In this document: positions 9,150-17,936 of the stretch, piece after piece
Numbering within the stretch: position 1 is the stretch's first letter
Layout of the letters: each line of letters starts with the position of its first letter
NCBI RefSeq assembly: GCF_001442625.1
Contig: NZ_LMZQ01000013.1
Span: 124,001 to 188,000 of the forward strand
DNA length: 64,000 nucleotides
Source: Pedobacter ginsenosidimutans
GTDB lineage: Bacteria; Bacteroidota; Bacteroidia; Sphingobacteriales; Sphingobacteriaceae
Direction of reading: 5' to 3'
Made by a program: the position numbers and the translations under genes
The notes under the pieces: generated by a model
Databases searched by the model: none
What the model saw: only the letters and a program-made list of their open reading frames with translations
Told to the model about the DNA's origin: nothing

Positions 9150-9221
9150 AGGGGGCAGCGGATTTATCGCGTTCTTTCAATCGCGATCAATTCATCCTCC
9201 TTGCATTTTCCTCTGTGTTTT

Positions 9222-9257
9222 TGTCATCCTGAGCGGAGTCGAAGGATCTCCTTCCAT
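9222..9257. repeat. CATCCTGAGCGGAGTCGAAGGATCT-type extragenic repeat
   Basis: Contains GTCATCCTGAGCGGAGTCGA and GGATCTCCTT, the wording of a short intergenic repeat widespread in Bacteroidota genomes. Confidence 0.6.
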
Positions 9258-9320
9258 CATATCCTGAGACCGGATTGCAGGATGCAGAGAATCATTAGTG
9301 TTATTTCAATCGCGATAATC

Positions 9321-9371
9321 CGTCATTTCGACTGGAGCGCAGTCCCGAAATTTCGGGAGAGAAATCTTTGA
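9321..9371. repeat. CGTCATTTCGACTGGAGC-type extragenic repeat
   Basis: CGTCATTTCGACTGGAGCGC is followed by CCCGAAATTTCGGGA, itself a perfect palindrome, and AGAAATCTTTG. Relatives occur at 23551, 39479 and 54283. Confidence 0.65.
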
Positions 9372-9392
9372 ACGGTGTTTAATCAACATCCG

Positions 9393-9770
9393 CAGTTAAC
9401 AACATTATACCTGCAGTTGATAGGTTTATACTTGCCGATGGCAGAATTATCAGCGCAGTTAACAACATTATACTTGCAGTTGATAGGTTTATACTTGCCG
9501 ATGGCAGCATTATCAGCTCAGTTAACAACATTATACTTGCAGTTGGTAGGTTTATGCTTGCCGATGGCAGAATTGTTAGCGCAATTAATAGTTCTGAACT
9601 TGCAGTCGCTAGTTCTAAACTTTCAGTTAACAACATTATACTTGCAGATGACAGGTTTATGCCTGCAGTTAACAGTTTTATCAGTGCAGTTAACAACTTT
9701 ATACTAGCAGTTGCTAGGTTTATACTTGCAATTGATGGTTTTACCAACGCAGTTAATAACTTTATTGGAG
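9393..9770. repeat. 21-bp tandem repeat, 18 units, with a 63-bp higher-order unit
   Basis: The array is exactly 18 units of 21 bp with no indels. A consensus unit is near CAGTTAACAACTTTATACTT followed by G. The first nine units form three nearly identical 63-bp blocks (starts 9393, 9456, 9519); the last nine are more diverged. Because the unit is a multiple of three, open frames exist on both strands with 7-residue periodicity (one reads AVNNIIL AVDRFIL ADGRIIS), but none has a convincing start signal. There are no unique spacers, so this is not a CRISPR array. Confidence 0.92.
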
Positions 9771-9865
9771 AGGTAGGTTGTTTTTAGTTGGCAGTTAACG
9801 GTTTTTAGTTTGCAGTTAAGAACATTATAAATGCAGTTAACAGTTTGCAGGATGTCTTTTAAATA

Positions 9866-9890
9866 AAAACAGCAACCGGGTTGCTGTTTT
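9866..9890 (-). terminator. Rho-independent terminator for the leftward 248-residue gene
   Basis: AAAACAGCAA and TTGCTGTTTT form a perfect 10-bp stem around CCGGG. Read leftward it ends in TTTTTATTT, about 40 bases after the stop codon of that gene. Confidence 0.8.
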
Positions 9891-9930
9891 AAGATGTACA
9901 TTGGGATGGGATGATTTTTTTCATGATAGG

Positions 9931-10677
9931 CTAAATTTTTATCGTTTTAAACGGGATGCCTGAAATTTGTTTGTACTGCGGGGTACTTACGCCAAACACC
10001 GATTTGCTGTAGTTCTTTGCATCTAAAGCCAGCGCGACTATACCTGTGTTAGCATCGTATAGAATCTTATTGCGGTTAAGGCGAAGGGTACTCAACTCGG
10101 ATGTTTTTGATACCACATCGCGGTTTTTCTGCAATAAATCGTTGTAAAGGGTGGTAAGGGTGGCCTGCTGCAATTCTACCTCGTTCGGCGTATAGCTCGG
10201 GATGGTAGCTAACAGTTTGATCTGTTTATCGAAGGTATCGAGCTGGCTATCGAAACTTTGTTGCGAGGCCGATACCTGGTTAACAACGGTGCCGATTGCC
10301 GCCAGCTTCTGTTTTTCTTCTTCTGTTAACTTTACCGATGCCCTTTGGCCCTGTATTTTGCGGTTATGGGTAATGGCATTATCAATTACTTGTTGCGCTA
10401 CATCACTCGCTTTTATCGCATTTACGATTCGGGTACTCAGCTTTTTTAAAGGCTGAAAAGCCAGATCGCGGATGGCAATGGCGTTGCTGTTTTTGGCCGC
10501 CAGATCGTGTACCTGCTCGCTAATGGTTCGGGCTGCGGCTACCTTTTCATTTAAACTGCTTAACTGGATGTTTACGTTGCTAGGGTTGTAAACTGCGCCA
10601 TAACCAGTTAAATAGGCAATAAGTGTTTCGAAATTGGCTACGTTTTTGGCGTGGCCGGTGTCATTTGTTTTAGACAT
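9931..10677 (-). CDS. Orphan alpha-helical protein, unknown function
   Basis: I do not recognise this 248-residue family. There is no signal peptide or membrane segment, so it should be cytoplasmic. Almost the whole length looks helical and polar, with heptad-like stretches at about 35-110 (LNEKVAAARTISEQVHDLAA) and 115-200 (QQSFDSQLDTFDKQIKLLAT), suggesting a helical bundle or coiled coil. The pattern of two similar halves, each with several long helices, could reflect an internal duplication. A short basic tail ends GIPFKTIKI. It has its own terminator and lies beside the type I restriction operon, transcribed away from it. No evidence ties it to that operon other than position. Confidence 0.65.
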   Translation of the reverse strand: MSKTNDTGHAKNVANFETLIAYLTGYGAVYNPSNVNIQLSSLNEKVAAARTISEQVHDLAAKNSNAIAIRDLAFQPLKKLSTRIVNAIKASDVAQQVIDNAITHNRKIQGQRASVKLTEEEKQKLAAIGTVVNQVSASQQSFDSQLDTFDKQIKLLATIPSYTPNEVELQQATLTTLYNDLLQKNRDVVSKTSELSTLRLNRNKILYDANTGIVALALDAKNYSKSVFGVSTPQYKQISGIPFKTIKI

Positions 10678-11038
10678 AGATTAATGATTAAAAAGTAAAT
10701 GAATATAATTAATTAGTTGTAAGATAGTATTATTTTCTTTACAACTAAAAAGATAGGTTGATTTTTTTGTGGAGCTACGGGAAACCGTAGGAAATGATGA
10801 ATGGAATTGGTGAGTTTGGCTAAATAAATTTAAAACCAAATCTTATGGCCAGTTACAGATTAAATTTGGACCGACAAGCCAATGGTTTTATTATAGATCA
10901 TTATCAAGTATATATCTGAGAAATCATAGATATTTAATTTGACTGAAGTGCAACTGTTTATCTGAAATAACTTGTTAAAATTAATTTGAGGGATATTAAC
11001 AGCTATATTTTGCATATTTTAGTGCGAAAAGTTTATAA
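10678..11038. other. Divergent intergenic region before hsdM
   Basis: It holds the probable hsdM promoter near its right end. The rest is AT-rich with no open frame over 25 codons and no recognised repeat. Confidence 0.5.
10985..11012 (+). promoter_or_regulatory. Candidate hsdM promoter
   Basis: TTTG (10985-10988) and TATTTTG (11006-11012) are separated by 17 bases; the second box is one base short of TAnnTTTG. It lies 26 bases upstream of the start codon. Confidence 0.4.
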
Positions 11039-12568
11039 ATGATAATGAGTAATATAAGAGAGATAGAAAAGACGCTTTGGTCTGCTGCAGATAAGTTACG
11101 TAGTAACATGGATGCAGCAGAATATAAACATGTTGTATTAGGATTAATTTTTTTAAAGTATATATCTGATGCTTTTGCAGAACTGCACGAAAAATTAGTG
11201 GATGGACAAGGTGAGTTTGATGGTGCAGATGCTGAAGACCCAGACGAATATCTGGCATACAATGTTTTTTATGTGCCAGAAAAGGCGCGTTGGAATTACT
11301 TACAAGCAAATGCTAAACAACCAACTATTGGTATACTCATTGACCAGGCGATGGATAGCATTGAGAAAATCAATGATAATTTAAAAGGTATTTTACCTAA
11401 AAACTACGCCGACCCTGATTTAGATAAACCTCGTTTGGGCGAATTGCTTGATTTAATTGGAAATATTGGCTTTGGTGGCGAAGGACACAAAGGCAAAGAT
11501 TTATTAGGGCAAGTGTATGAATACTTTTTAGGTATGTTTGCCGACGCCGAGGGTAAAAATGGTGGACAGTTTTATACCCCACAAAGCATTGTAAAAGTTT
11601 TGGTTGATATGCTCGAACCCTACAAAGGCAGAATTTATGACGGTTGCTGTGGCAGTGGGGGCATGTTTGTTCAAAGTGAAAAATTTATTGAAAGCCACCA
11701 AGGTAAAATTGGCGATTTAAGTATTTACGGACAAGAAAGCAACCCAACCACGGTGAAATTGGCAAAGATGAATCTGGCTATTCGTGGTATTGATGCCAAT
11801 ATACAATTTGGCGACACTTTCACCAACGATTTACACCCCGATTTAAAAGCAGATTATATTATTGCTAACCCGCCATTTAATATTAGCGATTGGAAAGGCG
11901 AACAACTAAGAGATGATAAACGCTGGAAGTTTGGCATACCACCAGTTGGTAACGCCAACTATGCATGGCTGCAACATTTCATAAATAAATTGAGTTCGAA
12001 CGGAACAGCTGGTATTGTATTAGCCAATGGCAGTATGAATAGCAATACGGGAAATGAAGGTATCATTAGGAAAAACATGATTGAAGCAGGTATTGTTGAT
12101 TGTATAGTGGCCTTGCCGGCACAGCTTTTCTACAACACAATGATACCTGCCTGTTTATGGTTTTTAGCCAAAAACAAATCAGATAAAAAATTCAAAAACC
12201 GAAGTAATGAAATATTGTTTATCGATTCCAGAAATTTAGGCACAATGATAAACCGTAGAAACAAAGAACTTACTACGGCAGACATCAAACAAATTACAGA
12301 TACATATCACAACTGGAGAAATATAGATGGTAAATATCAAGACATAGCTGGTTTTTGCAAAGCTGCAACTATGGAAGAGGTGGCAGAAAATAATTATGTA
12401 TTAATGCCGGGCAGGTATGTAGGTGCTGAAGATGAGTTGGAAGACCTTATTCCGTTTGCTGAAAAAATGCAGAGCTTAACTGCGACGTTGGCTGAACAGT
12501 TTGAGAAAAGTGCAGAGTTGGAAAAGAAGATACGCAAAAACCTAAAAAGCATTGGATATGAGTTTTAG
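11039..12568 (+). CDS. hsdM: Type I restriction-modification DNA methyltransferase subunit HsdM
   Basis: The 509-residue protein has the HsdM N-terminal helical domain (about 1-150, ALWSAADKLR-like start) and the N6-adenine methyltransferase domain. GQFYTP (176-181) precedes the SAM-binding motif DGCCGSGG (201-208), and NPPF (277-280) is the catalytic motif IV. It methylates adenine in the bipartite site chosen by HsdS and is also needed for restriction. The length is normal and all motifs are intact. An alternative start is the third codon, ATG at 11045. It overlaps hsdS by 11 bases, showing an operon. Confidence 0.97.
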   Translation: MIMSNIREIEKTLWSAADKLRSNMDAAEYKHVVLGLIFLKYISDAFAELHEKLVDGQGEFDGADAEDPDEYLAYNVFYVPEKARWNYLQANAKQPTIGILIDQAMDSIEKINDNLKGILPKNYADPDLDKPRLGELLDLIGNIGFGGEGHKGKDLLGQVYEYFLGMFADAEGKNGGQFYTPQSIVKVLVDMLEPYKGRIYDGCCGSGGMFVQSEKFIESHQGKIGDLSIYGQESNPTTVKLAKMNLAIRGIDANIQFGDTFTNDLHPDLKADYIIANPPFNISDWKGEQLRDDKRWKFGIPPVGNANYAWLQHFINKLSSNGTAGIVLANGSMNSNTGNEGIIRKNMIEAGIVDCIVALPAQLFYNTMIPACLWFLAKNKSDKKFKNRSNEILFIDSRNLGTMINRRNKELTTADIKQITDTYHNWRNIDGKYQDIAGFCKAATMEEVAENNYVLMPGRYVGAEDELEDLIPFAEKMQSLTATLAEQFEKSAELEKKIRKNLKSIGYEF

Positions 12569-13784
12569 TAGGTGGAAGAAATACAAATTAGGCGAGCTTG
12601 CCGACATAACTTCTAGTAAAAGAATTTTTCTTTCGGATTATACTAATGCAGGAATTCCTTTTTATCGTTCAAAAGAAATAATACAGAAATCTTTAGGTGA
12701 AAGTTTAAAAGATGTTCTTTTTATCTCTGAAGAAAGATTTTTTGAAATAAAAAATAAGTATGGGATTCCTCAAGATGGAGATATATTAATAAGCGCAGTT
12801 GGAGAAAGGGCAGGAATACCATATGTCGTTAAAAATGATGGAAATTTTTATTTTAAGGATGGTAATTTAATATGGCTAAAACAGATAGATAAAAAACTTA
12901 ATAGTTATTATTTATATCATTGGATTAAGTCGAATGAAGGTAAAGCAAGGATTGAAAGCTTAATGATTGGCTCGGCTCAGAAAGCCTTGACTATTATTGC
13001 CCTTAAACAGTTTGAGATTTTTATCCCAGAGATTAAAACACAAGAAAGAATTGCCTCAATCCTTTCTTGTCTAGATGACAAAATAGAGTTAAACCAACAA
13101 ACTAATAAAACGCTCGAAGCTATTGCACAGGCAATATTTAAGGAAATGTGCTTGTTTAAAGGGGACAAATTACCTGAAGGGTGGAGAATTGCAAGGTTAG
13201 GAGATGTTTGTAATCTAATAAAAGGTGTTTCTTATAGGAGCAATGAATTAGTGCCATCAAAACTAGCGTTAGTCACTTTAAAATCAATGAACAGAGGAGG
13301 AGGTTTAAATTTTAGAGGTTTTAAAGAATTTGACGGAAAATATAAGAACTCTCAAATATTAGAGGAAGGTGATGTAGTAATTGCCCAAACGGACATTACA
13401 CAAAATGCTGACATTATTGGTTGCCCTGCAATTGTTGAGAATCCGTATAATTATGAAAAACTAATTGCCTCAATTGATCTGGTAAAATGTCAGTCTAAAG
13501 ATGGTGAATTGACAAATGAAGTTTTGTTCTTTTTTTTGCAGAATTCGACATTTAAAGATTTCTGTCTAAGTCATACAAACGGATCTACCGTTTTACACTT
13601 AAGAAGTTCTGAATTAGCAAGCTATGAATTTGTAATTCCAAACAAAAAAGTACTGGGTGAATTTCACAAACTTGTAAAATCAATTAGAGAAAACATAATT
13701 AATAATAACAAGAAAACTCAAAGTCTAATCATATTACGAGATAGCTTATTGCCCAAATTAATGAAAGGTGAAATACAAATCTAA
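12558..13784 (+). CDS. hsdS: Type I restriction-modification specificity subunit HsdS
   Basis: The ATG at 12558 is preferred; a TTG two codons upstream is less likely. The roughly 408-residue protein has the usual duplicated plan: target recognition domain 1 (about 1-150), a central conserved helical region (QERIASILSCLDDKIELNQQ), target recognition domain 2 (starting LPEGWRIARLGDV), and a second conserved helix at the C-terminus (RDSLLPKLMKGEI). Each recognition domain reads one half of a split DNA site; the sequence recognised cannot be predicted. Codon use is more AT-rich than that of hsdM, as expected for exchangeable recognition domains. The next gene starts two bases after the stop. Confidence 0.96.
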   Translation: MSFSRWKKYKLGELADITSSKRIFLSDYTNAGIPFYRSKEIIQKSLGESLKDVLFISEERFFEIKNKYGIPQDGDILISAVGERAGIPYVVKNDGNFYFKDGNLIWLKQIDKKLNSYYLYHWIKSNEGKARIESLMIGSAQKALTIIALKQFEIFIPEIKTQERIASILSCLDDKIELNQQTNKTLEAIAQAIFKEMCLFKGDKLPEGWRIARLGDVCNLIKGVSYRSNELVPSKLALVTLKSMNRGGGLNFRGFKEFDGKYKNSQILEEGDVVIAQTDITQNADIIGCPAIVENPYNYEKLIASIDLVKCQSKDGELTNEVLFFFLQNSTFKDFCLSHTNGSTVLHLRSSELASYEFVIPNKKVLGEFHKLVKSIRENIINNNKKTQSLIILRDSLLPKLMKGEIQI

Positions 13785-13786
13785 AT

Positions 13787-14794
13787 ATGGAATTAACGCC
13801 TAAAATTGAATTTATAGATAATCCTGAATTTAATCTTTGGTTAAACGAAAGTTTTCCTATTTTAATTGATGACTATGAATTTTCATCAAGTGAGGTATTA
13901 TACAATTTAAAATATGATTTGTACCAACAATCTCTTGAAAGATACAATAAGGACCCACAGTTAGTTTTATCTAGAATAACAAAAAATTTCCCAACTCCAA
14001 TAGCATACTACATAGACCAGGCAGAAAATAATTATCAAAATGACCATCATCGGCTTGATTTATTGAAGTCATGTTGGGAAGCAATTATCTCATTTGTATT
14101 TGGTTTAGTAGTGGCAGAAGCTAGGCATAGAAATATTCTGTTCAAGGAATTAGGCTTGATTAAATATGAGATATTTCGCTCTGATAAAGTTCACGATAAA
14201 TTAACTATTGTAGAAAACATACTAGATTACGTTAACAAAAATTCATTTCATTTTGAGTGTGCTAAGATAATTCCAATATCGACACTGACAGATATAAGAA
14301 GACTTAATCAAGAAAGGAATGGATTCGAGCATGCCTCAGCAAAGACTGCAAAACAACAGCAAAAATTATATTCTGAACTTTATCCAATTGTCTCAAATAT
14401 TTTAAAGCAACTTATTGGTTTTGAAAAAATAAAATTATTTCGTTACCATGATGCCGATTTTCCTTTATTTCCAAGATGTGAAATCTTTAACGGAAGTTCT
14501 TTAGATGGTAAAAAAGATATCATAGCTTTAAATAAGGAGAATTATATTGAGATAATGGATGAATTCAATAATACCTCTGTTTATGCTCAGGTAAATGATG
14601 TTGCATTTTCTGTATCACCATTTATTCATTTTTACCAAGAAGAACATGAAACAAATGCATTTATCTGTTTTTTTAAGAAAAAAATGGGAGGTGGGAAATA
14701 TAAATTTGAAGTTGTAAGTAAATCACAAGAAAAAGAATTTGAAATCACTGATTTCGAGAAAGTTGAGACTAAACTAAAATCACTTATCGAATAG
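13787..14794 (+). CDS. HEPN-like protein embedded in the hsd operon, candidate RNase
   Basis: This 335-residue protein has no recognised full-length family. The N-terminal two thirds look alpha-helical (long helices at about 88-125 and 183-210). Between them lies RNGFEH (177-182), which fits the HEPN signature R-N-x3-H, the metal-independent RNase motif of many toxins and abortive-infection proteins; a preceding helix (EAIISFVFGLVVAEARH) fits the first HEPN helix. The last 120 residues look beta-rich. There is no Walker A motif, signal peptide or membrane segment. The gene lies 2 bases after hsdS and 5 before hsdR, so it is cotranscribed with both. E. coli prrC, a HEPN anticodon nuclease, holds the same position but has an NTPase domain. 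RNase activity is inferred, not shown. Confidence 0.7.
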   Translation: MELTPKIEFIDNPEFNLWLNESFPILIDDYEFSSSEVLYNLKYDLYQQSLERYNKDPQLVLSRITKNFPTPIAYYIDQAENNYQNDHHRLDLLKSCWEAIISFVFGLVVAEARHRNILFKELGLIKYEIFRSDKVHDKLTIVENILDYVNKNSFHFECAKIIPISTLTDIRRLNQERNGFEHASAKTAKQQQKLYSELYPIVSNILKQLIGFEKIKLFRYHDADFPLFPRCEIFNGSSLDGKKDIIALNKENYIEIMDEFNNTSVYAQVNDVAFSVSPFIHFYQEEHETNAFICFFKKKMGGGKYKFEVVSKSQEKEFEITDFEKVETKLKSLIE

Positions 14795-14799
14795 CCAAA

Positions 14800-17700
14800 A
14801 TGAACATACTCAAAGAAGAGGAAATCGAACAAATGGCTTTGCAAACTTTGCAAGCGCAAGGCTATGAAGTTATTAATGGTGCAACTATACAAAGATTTTC
14901 AAGCGAAGTTGTGTTAATTAATCGATTGCAAAATGCCATTGATAAAATAAATCCTGAAGTTCCTAGCGAAATTCTGGAAGAAGCATTGCGGCATGTGTTG
15001 AGGGTTCAGTATACAACTTTATTGGCAAATAACGAAGCTTTTCATAAACTACTTACCGAAGGCGTTGATGTAAAAGGTAGGGAAGGCGAGCAAATCAAAA
15101 CTTTTAAAGTATGGTTAATAGATTTTCAAAAGCCAGAAAATAATGATTTCGTGGCCGTTAACCAATTTAACATTGTAGAAAATCACAATAACAAACGCCC
15201 TGATGTAATTGTATTTGTAAATGGTTTACCGTTGGTTGTTATCGAGATAAAAAACGCCACAGACGAAAAAGCGGATATAAAGGCAGCTTTTAATCAATTG
15301 CAAACTTATAAACAAGCTATACCAACACTTTTTAATTTCAATAGTATTTTAATTGCAACCGACGGTTGGTTTGCAAAAGCAGGGACCATTACTAGTGATT
15401 ATAGCCGTTTTAGCGGTTGGAAAATTCCAGTTAAAAAACAAGATGGATTCCAGGTTGTAGAAGAACCACCTACAATATATAATTCAACCTTGTTTCAGAA
15501 AGAGCCTGCACAGGTAGAAATGGATGTGTTATTAAAAGGCATGTTGGATAAGAAAACACTTATCGATCTTATTAGGTACTTTATTGTTTTTGAGAAAACA
15601 AAAGAAAAAACAGTAAAGAAGATAGCCGCCTATCATCAGTATTATGCTGTAAATAAAGCCATTCGTTCAACGATAAGAGCTGCATCTGTAATGGGTAACC
15701 AGCAGGCTGGCGTAGTTTGGCATACTCAAGGCAGTGGAAAAAGTTTAAGCATGGTTTTTTATTCTGGTAAAATGGTGGTGGCACCAGAATTGAATAATCC
15801 CACCATTGTTATTTTAACCGACCGAAACGATTTAGACCAGCAACTTTTTGAAACTTTTAGTAACTGTCAACAGTTAATCAGGCAAACGCCTGTGCAAGCA
15901 GAAAATAGAAATCATTTACAAAATTTATTATCTGTGGCATCGGGTGGCGTAGTTTTTACCACCATTCAAAAATTCATTCCCGATGAAAAAGGGGGAACTT
16001 ATCCAAAGTTATCAGACCGAAGAAATATTGTGGTGGTGGCCGATGAGGCACACCGCAGTCAGTATGATTTTATTGATGGATATGCAAGGCACATGAGGGA
16101 CGCTTTGCCAAATGCCTCTTTTATAGGTTTCACAGGAACGCCAATAGAGAAGGAAGATAAAAATACACAAGCCATTTTTGGGGATTATGTAGATATTTAT
16201 GATATTCAGCAAGCTGTTGAAGATGGTGCAACTGTTCGTATTTTTTATGAAAGTCGCTTAGCTAAAATTGAACTTAACCCCGAAGAACAAAACATAATTG
16301 ACCAACGAATAGAGGAAGTTACTGAAGAAGATGAGTTAACCGAACGCCAGCAACGTTTTGCAAAATGGACACAGCAAGAAGCGATTGTTGGGAGTAATAA
16401 GCGTTTGCAACAAGTTGCTGCTGATATTGTAAAACACTTTGAACAACGTAGTGAAGTATTTGATGGCAAAGGGATGATTGTATGTATGAGCCGCAGAATT
16501 TGTGTGGCTTTATTTGATGCGATTATTAAAATTAGACCTGAATGGTATAGTGGAGAAGATGACAAAGGTGCTATTAAAGTGATTATGACAGGTTCATCAT
16601 CCGACCCGTTGGATTGGCAAGAACACATTAGAAATAAACCAAGAAGAAAAGCTATTGGAGACCGATTGAAAGACCCGAAAGATGGTTTGAAATTGGTTTT
16701 GGTTCGTGATATGTGGTTGACGGGTTTTGATGCACCTTGCTTGCATACTTTGTACGTTGATAAAGCAATGACTGGACATAATTTGATGCAAGCCATCGCT
16801 AGAGTTAACCGTGTTTTCAAAGATAAGGAAGGTGGTTTAATTGTTGATTATTTGGGGATTGCACAAGATTTAAAGAAAGCTTTAAGTGTTTATACAGCTA
16901 GTGGCGGAAAGGGGAAAATAGAGTTTGATCAGGAAGAGGCTGTTGCCAAAATGGAAGAGTTATATGAAACAGTGGTGGATTTGTACCACGGTTTTGACTA
17001 TAAAAAATTCTTTGATTTAAAACCAAGAGAAAAACTTAGTTTTCTTTTAGATGCAACTGATTTTATATTGGGTTTAGATAAAGGACAAGAACGTTTCAGT
17101 ACTCATGTATCTAACCTTTCAAAAGCATTTGCTATTTCAGTTCCTAATCCGAAAGCTCTAGCCATTAGAGATGATTTAAGTTTCTTCCAAGCTATTAAAG
17201 CAAGGATTTCTAAGCTGAGAGAAAGTAACAAGAAGAGAAGTGACGAAGAAGTGGAAACAGCGATCCGACAAATTATTTCTGATGCACTAATTTCAACTGA
17301 AGTAATCGATATTTTTCAGGCTGCGGGTTTACAAAATCCAGAAATATCAGGTTTAAATATTCTTTCTGATGAGTTTATGGCTGAGTTGAAAGATATGCCT
17401 AGAAAGAATTTAGCCTTAGAGCTTTTAAGAAGGTTATTAAATGATGAAATTAAAAAACGTTCAACTAGAAATATCATTCAAAGCAAGAAATTTTCTGAAA
17501 TGCTTGCTGAAGCAATAAGGCGATACCAGAATAACGCAATAACAGCAGCCGAAATCATAGAAGAATTAATTAGGTTAGCTAAAGACTTAAAGGAAGCTGA
17601 TAAACGTGGTGACAATTTAAATCTTGATTTTAGAGAGTTGGCTTTTTATGATGCACTAGAAGTTAATGATAGTGCCGTAAAGGTTTTGGGTGATGAAATA

Positions 17701-17913
17701 TTAAAAACCATTGCAAGAGAACTAGTTGAAAGCGTTAAGAATTCAGTAACTATAGACTGGGAGAAAAAGGAAAGTGTTCAAGCGAAAATGCGGGTAATGA
17801 TTAAAAGGATTCTTAAAAAGTATGGTTACCCACCAGAGAAGCAGGAACAAGCTGTAAAAACGATTTTAGAGCAGGCGAAGATAATCGCTAATGAATTTTC
17901 CGGTAATTTATAA
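14800..17913 (+). CDS. hsdR: Type I restriction endonuclease subunit HsdR
   Basis: The 1037-residue protein starts with the nuclease domain: Asp135 (KRPDVIV) and Glu149/Lys151 (IEIK) form the PD-(D/E)XK site, followed by the QxxxY motif at QLQTY (166-170). The translocase has Walker A GSGKS (311-315), DEAH (415-418), FTGTP and the QAIARVNR arginine-finger motif. A helical C-terminal part (about 730-1037) mediates assembly with HsdM/HsdS in this family. All motifs are intact, so restriction should be active. It translocates unmodified DNA by ATP hydrolysis and cuts at a distance from the site. Confidence 0.97.
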   Translation: MNILKEEEIEQMALQTLQAQGYEVINGATIQRFSSEVVLINRLQNAIDKINPEVPSEILEEALRHVLRVQYTTLLANNEAFHKLLTEGVDVKGREGEQIKTFKVWLIDFQKPENNDFVAVNQFNIVENHNNKRPDVIVFVNGLPLVVIEIKNATDEKADIKAAFNQLQTYKQAIPTLFNFNSILIATDGWFAKAGTITSDYSRFSGWKIPVKKQDGFQVVEEPPTIYNSTLFQKEPAQVEMDVLLKGMLDKKTLIDLIRYFIVFEKTKEKTVKKIAAYHQYYAVNKAIRSTIRAASVMGNQQAGVVWHTQGSGKSLSMVFYSGKMVVAPELNNPTIVILTDRNDLDQQLFETFSNCQQLIRQTPVQAENRNHLQNLLSVASGGVVFTTIQKFIPDEKGGTYPKLSDRRNIVVVADEAHRSQYDFIDGYARHMRDALPNASFIGFTGTPIEKEDKNTQAIFGDYVDIYDIQQAVEDGATVRIFYESRLAKIELNPEEQNIIDQRIEEVTEEDELTERQQRFAKWTQQEAIVGSNKRLQQVAADIVKHFEQRSEVFDGKGMIVCMSRRICVALFDAIIKIRPEWYSGEDDKGAIKVIMTGSSSDPLDWQEHIRNKPRRKAIGDRLKDPKDGLKLVLVRDMWLTGFDAPCLHTLYVDKAMTGHNLMQAIARVNRVFKDKEGGLIVDYLGIAQDLKKALSVYTASGGKGKIEFDQEEAVAKMEELYETVVDLYHGFDYKKFFDLKPREKLSFLLDATDFILGLDKGQERFSTHVSNLSKAFAISVPNPKALAIRDDLSFFQAIKARISKLRESNKKRSDEEVETAIRQIISDALISTEVIDIFQAAGLQNPEISGLNILSDEFMAELKDMPRKNLALELLRRLLNDEIKKRSTRNIIQSKKFSEMLAEAIRRYQNNAITAAEIIEELIRLAKDLKEADKRGDNLNLDFRELAFYDALEVNDSAVKVLGDEILKTIARELVESVKNSVTIDWEKKESVQAKMRVMIKRILKKYGYPPEKQEQAVKTILEQAKIIANEFSGNL

Positions 17914-17936
17914 CCAAGTTATTTCAAATAAAAACC

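Larger units (their letters stand above)
8519..9930. other. 1.4-kb gene-free stretch made of several repeat types
   Basis: Left to right: AACTGCCAACTGAAAAC word repeats (about 8560-8590), roughly 300 bases with nothing recognisable, the 253-bp dispersed repeat, two GTCAT...-type extragenic repeats, the 21-bp tandem array, more CAGTTAAC words and a terminator for the leftward gene. No convincing coding sequence. Confidence 0.7.

Noticed and set aside
9393..9770. CRISPR array
   Set aside because: Units are contiguous 21-mers without unique spacers, and no cas gene is in the window.
9375..9787. Open frames of 77-122 codons on both strands of the tandem array
   Set aside because: They follow from a stop-free 21-bp unit. 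None has a ribosome binding site or a promoter, and opposite strands are open equally.
13787..14794. Calling the gene between hsdS and hsdR prrC or rloC
   Set aside because: Both of those proteins have an ABC/NTPase domain with a Walker A motif; none is present here and the length is shorter, so only the position and HEPN-like motif are shared.
16245..16820. 191-codon leftward open frame inside hsdR
   Set aside because: Shadow of the helicase-domain codons of hsdR on the other strand; Ser/Ile-rich with no family features.
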